From positions 1 to 32,066 of the forward strand of contig JBNKLQ010000036.1 of assembly GCA_050292445.1 (NCBI GenBank): a DNA stretch of 32,066 nucleotides, read 5' to 3'. Numbering within the stretch: position 1 is the first letter of the stretch; every line of letters begins with the position of its first letter. The DNA is from Leptofilum sp050292445 (GTDB taxonomy: Bacteria; Chloroflexota; Anaerolineae; Promineifilales; Promineifilaceae). The notes beneath the pieces are model-generated. The model made no database searches. It saw only the letters and a program-made list of their open reading frames with translations, and was not told the origin of the DNA. Of the stretch, positions 31,293-32,066 are shown one piece after another. A program made the position numbers and the translations under genes.

Positions 31293-32066
31293 ATGCGTAT
31301 CAGTCGCGCTGAATTTAACGGCCGTAGCCAACATCTCCTCGAATACATCCATCAACAAAAGCTGACCGGCGTTGTTTTGTTTGACAGCGTCAACATTCTT
31401 TACTTCACAGGGTTCGCCTTTATCCCCACAGAACGCCCTATTGCCTTTGTGCTTAGCGCCGCCGGGGAACGGGCCATGCTGGTCCCCCGTTTGGAGGTAG
31501 AACACGCCCAGGCCGAGGCCGAACTGGATAGGGTGGCTCACTATTTGGAGTATCCTGGCGATCCGCACCCCATGGCCATCTTCCAAGATTTGCTGATGGA
31601 GATGGGGCTTATCAAAGAAAATACCAATCCTAAGTTTTTGCACACGCCCACGCCAGCCGCCGACATTGTGATACGGCCTCACCAAGAAGCCCCCAAGCAA
31701 TACCCGTTGGCCAGCAGCAGCCAAATCGGCGCGGATCATGATGGCTACCCCTGGATTTTCGGCTACGAAGGCGTGTCGCTTTCTCAACTCACGGGCATGA
31801 CAGTGCAAAATGTTCAGGGCAAGCTTAACCAGATGCAGGCAGTCAAAAGTCCAGCAGAGATTGCTCTTATAAAGGAAAGCTGCAAGTGGGGACATCTGGC
31901 CCATGTGTTATTGCAACGGTATACGGCCGTTCAGGCCACAGAAACGGCTGTAAGCTTGCGCGCCAGCCAGGAAGCCACCCTGGCCATGATGGATGCCATC
32001 GGACCGTTGTATCGGGCGCAGAGCATGTGGCTGAGCGGGCCGTTTGCTGGCTACCGTGGCCAGATT
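31293..32066 (+). CDS. M24-family peptidase (Xaa-Pro aminopeptidase-like), truncated by window end
   Basis: The first 258 codons of a gene that continues past the window. The N-terminal part (SRAEFNGRSQHLLEYIHQQK, VVLFDSVNILYFTGF) is a creatinase/aminopeptidase-P-type N-domain. The segment MQAVKSPAEIALIKESCKWGH marks the entry to the pita-bread M24 catalytic domain, whose metal ligands lie beyond the edge. The ATG at 31293 follows a weak GGTAAAAA. It probably hydrolyses Xaa-Pro dipeptides or peptides. The reverse strand also has a long open frame here, which is only a shadow. Confidence 0.85.
   Translation, partial: MRISRAEFNGRSQHLLEYIHQQKLTGVVLFDSVNILYFTGFAFIPTERPIAFVLSAAGERAMLVPRLEVEHAQAEAELDRVAHYLEYPGDPHPMAIFQDLLMEMGLIKENTNPKFLHTPTPAADIVIRPHQEAPKQYPLASSSQIGADHDGYPWIFGYEGVSLSQLTGMTVQNVQGKLNQMQAVKSPAEIALIKESCKWGHLAHVLLQRYTAVQATETAVSLRASQEATLAMMDAIGPLYRAQSMWLSGPFAGYRGQI

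Noticed and set aside
30789..31904. 371-residue open frame on the minus strand
   Set aside because: It runs antisense across the LysM gene and the M24 peptidase; both plus-strand genes have recognisable domains and the minus frame has none.
1..32066. tRNA, rRNA, transposase, prophage or plasmid functions
   Set aside because: None could be recognised; the only mobile-looking DNA is small palindromic elements without their own genes.

Overview
This 32 kb window looks like a chromosomal segment of a Gram-positive-like or monoderm bacterium, most probably a Chloroflexota (Anaerolineae/Ardenticatenia/Caldilineae-like) member. The hints are a YLPLI-type C-terminal tail on a probably exported protein, tandem DUF3105 genes, a Thr/Pro-rich membrane stalk protein, frequent TTG starts, and genes packed in short mixed-strand clusters. 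The taxon is inferred from protein style only, because no rRNA or tRNA lies in the window. A cytochrome P450 and a beta-oxidation pair point to an aerobic or facultative heterotroph.

Layout. 1-2.3 kb: P450 and a ThuA-like protein (minus), with a consensus CRP/FNR-type dyad ahead of the P450. 2.4-3.9 kb: a ribbon-helix-helix (RHH) regulator and a double-GNAT acetyltransferase (plus) behind a promoter bracketed by two near-identical operators. 4.0-10.7 kb: an ALDH7-type semialdehyde dehydrogenase and an unusual large permease in one minus operon, divergent from an APC permease fused to two Usp domains. 10.7-13.8 kb: a Cache/HAMP/PAS histidine kinase translationally coupled to a Thr/Pro-repeat membrane protein. 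13.9-19.3 kb (plus): tandem Nudix, K+ channel, a small acidic protein, enoyl-CoA hydratase, 3-hydroxyacyl-CoA dehydrogenase and an MscS channel. 19.3-22.8 kb: rhodanese lipoprotein, ICMT-like methyltransferase, N-formylglutamate amidohydrolase-like protein, Mrp ATPase, and an esterase with a terminator-like leader. 22.9-29.1 kb: a copper cluster (csoR-copZ-copA), then two DUF3105 proteins, a small membrane protein, an exported protein predicted to mature to an N-terminal His, and a Met/His/Asp-rich lipoprotein. 29.2-32.1 kb: dGTPase, LysM protein and a truncated M24 peptidase.

The most striking signal is not a gene. The 8-bp palindrome ACGGCCGT occurs about 54 times by hand count (chance expectation about 0.5). 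Every copy lies in coding sequence or in a probable coding extension, in all three codon phases and on both gene strands. It therefore behaves as a DNA word like cyanobacterial HIP1, not as a protein motif. Small inverted-repeat elements of several families lie between genes, and one related element appears to have inserted in frame into the copper ATPase.

The copper genes form a coherent module: a Cu(I) sensor, a chaperone, an exporting ATPase, and several uncharacterised extracytoplasmic proteins with copper-ligand-like features.
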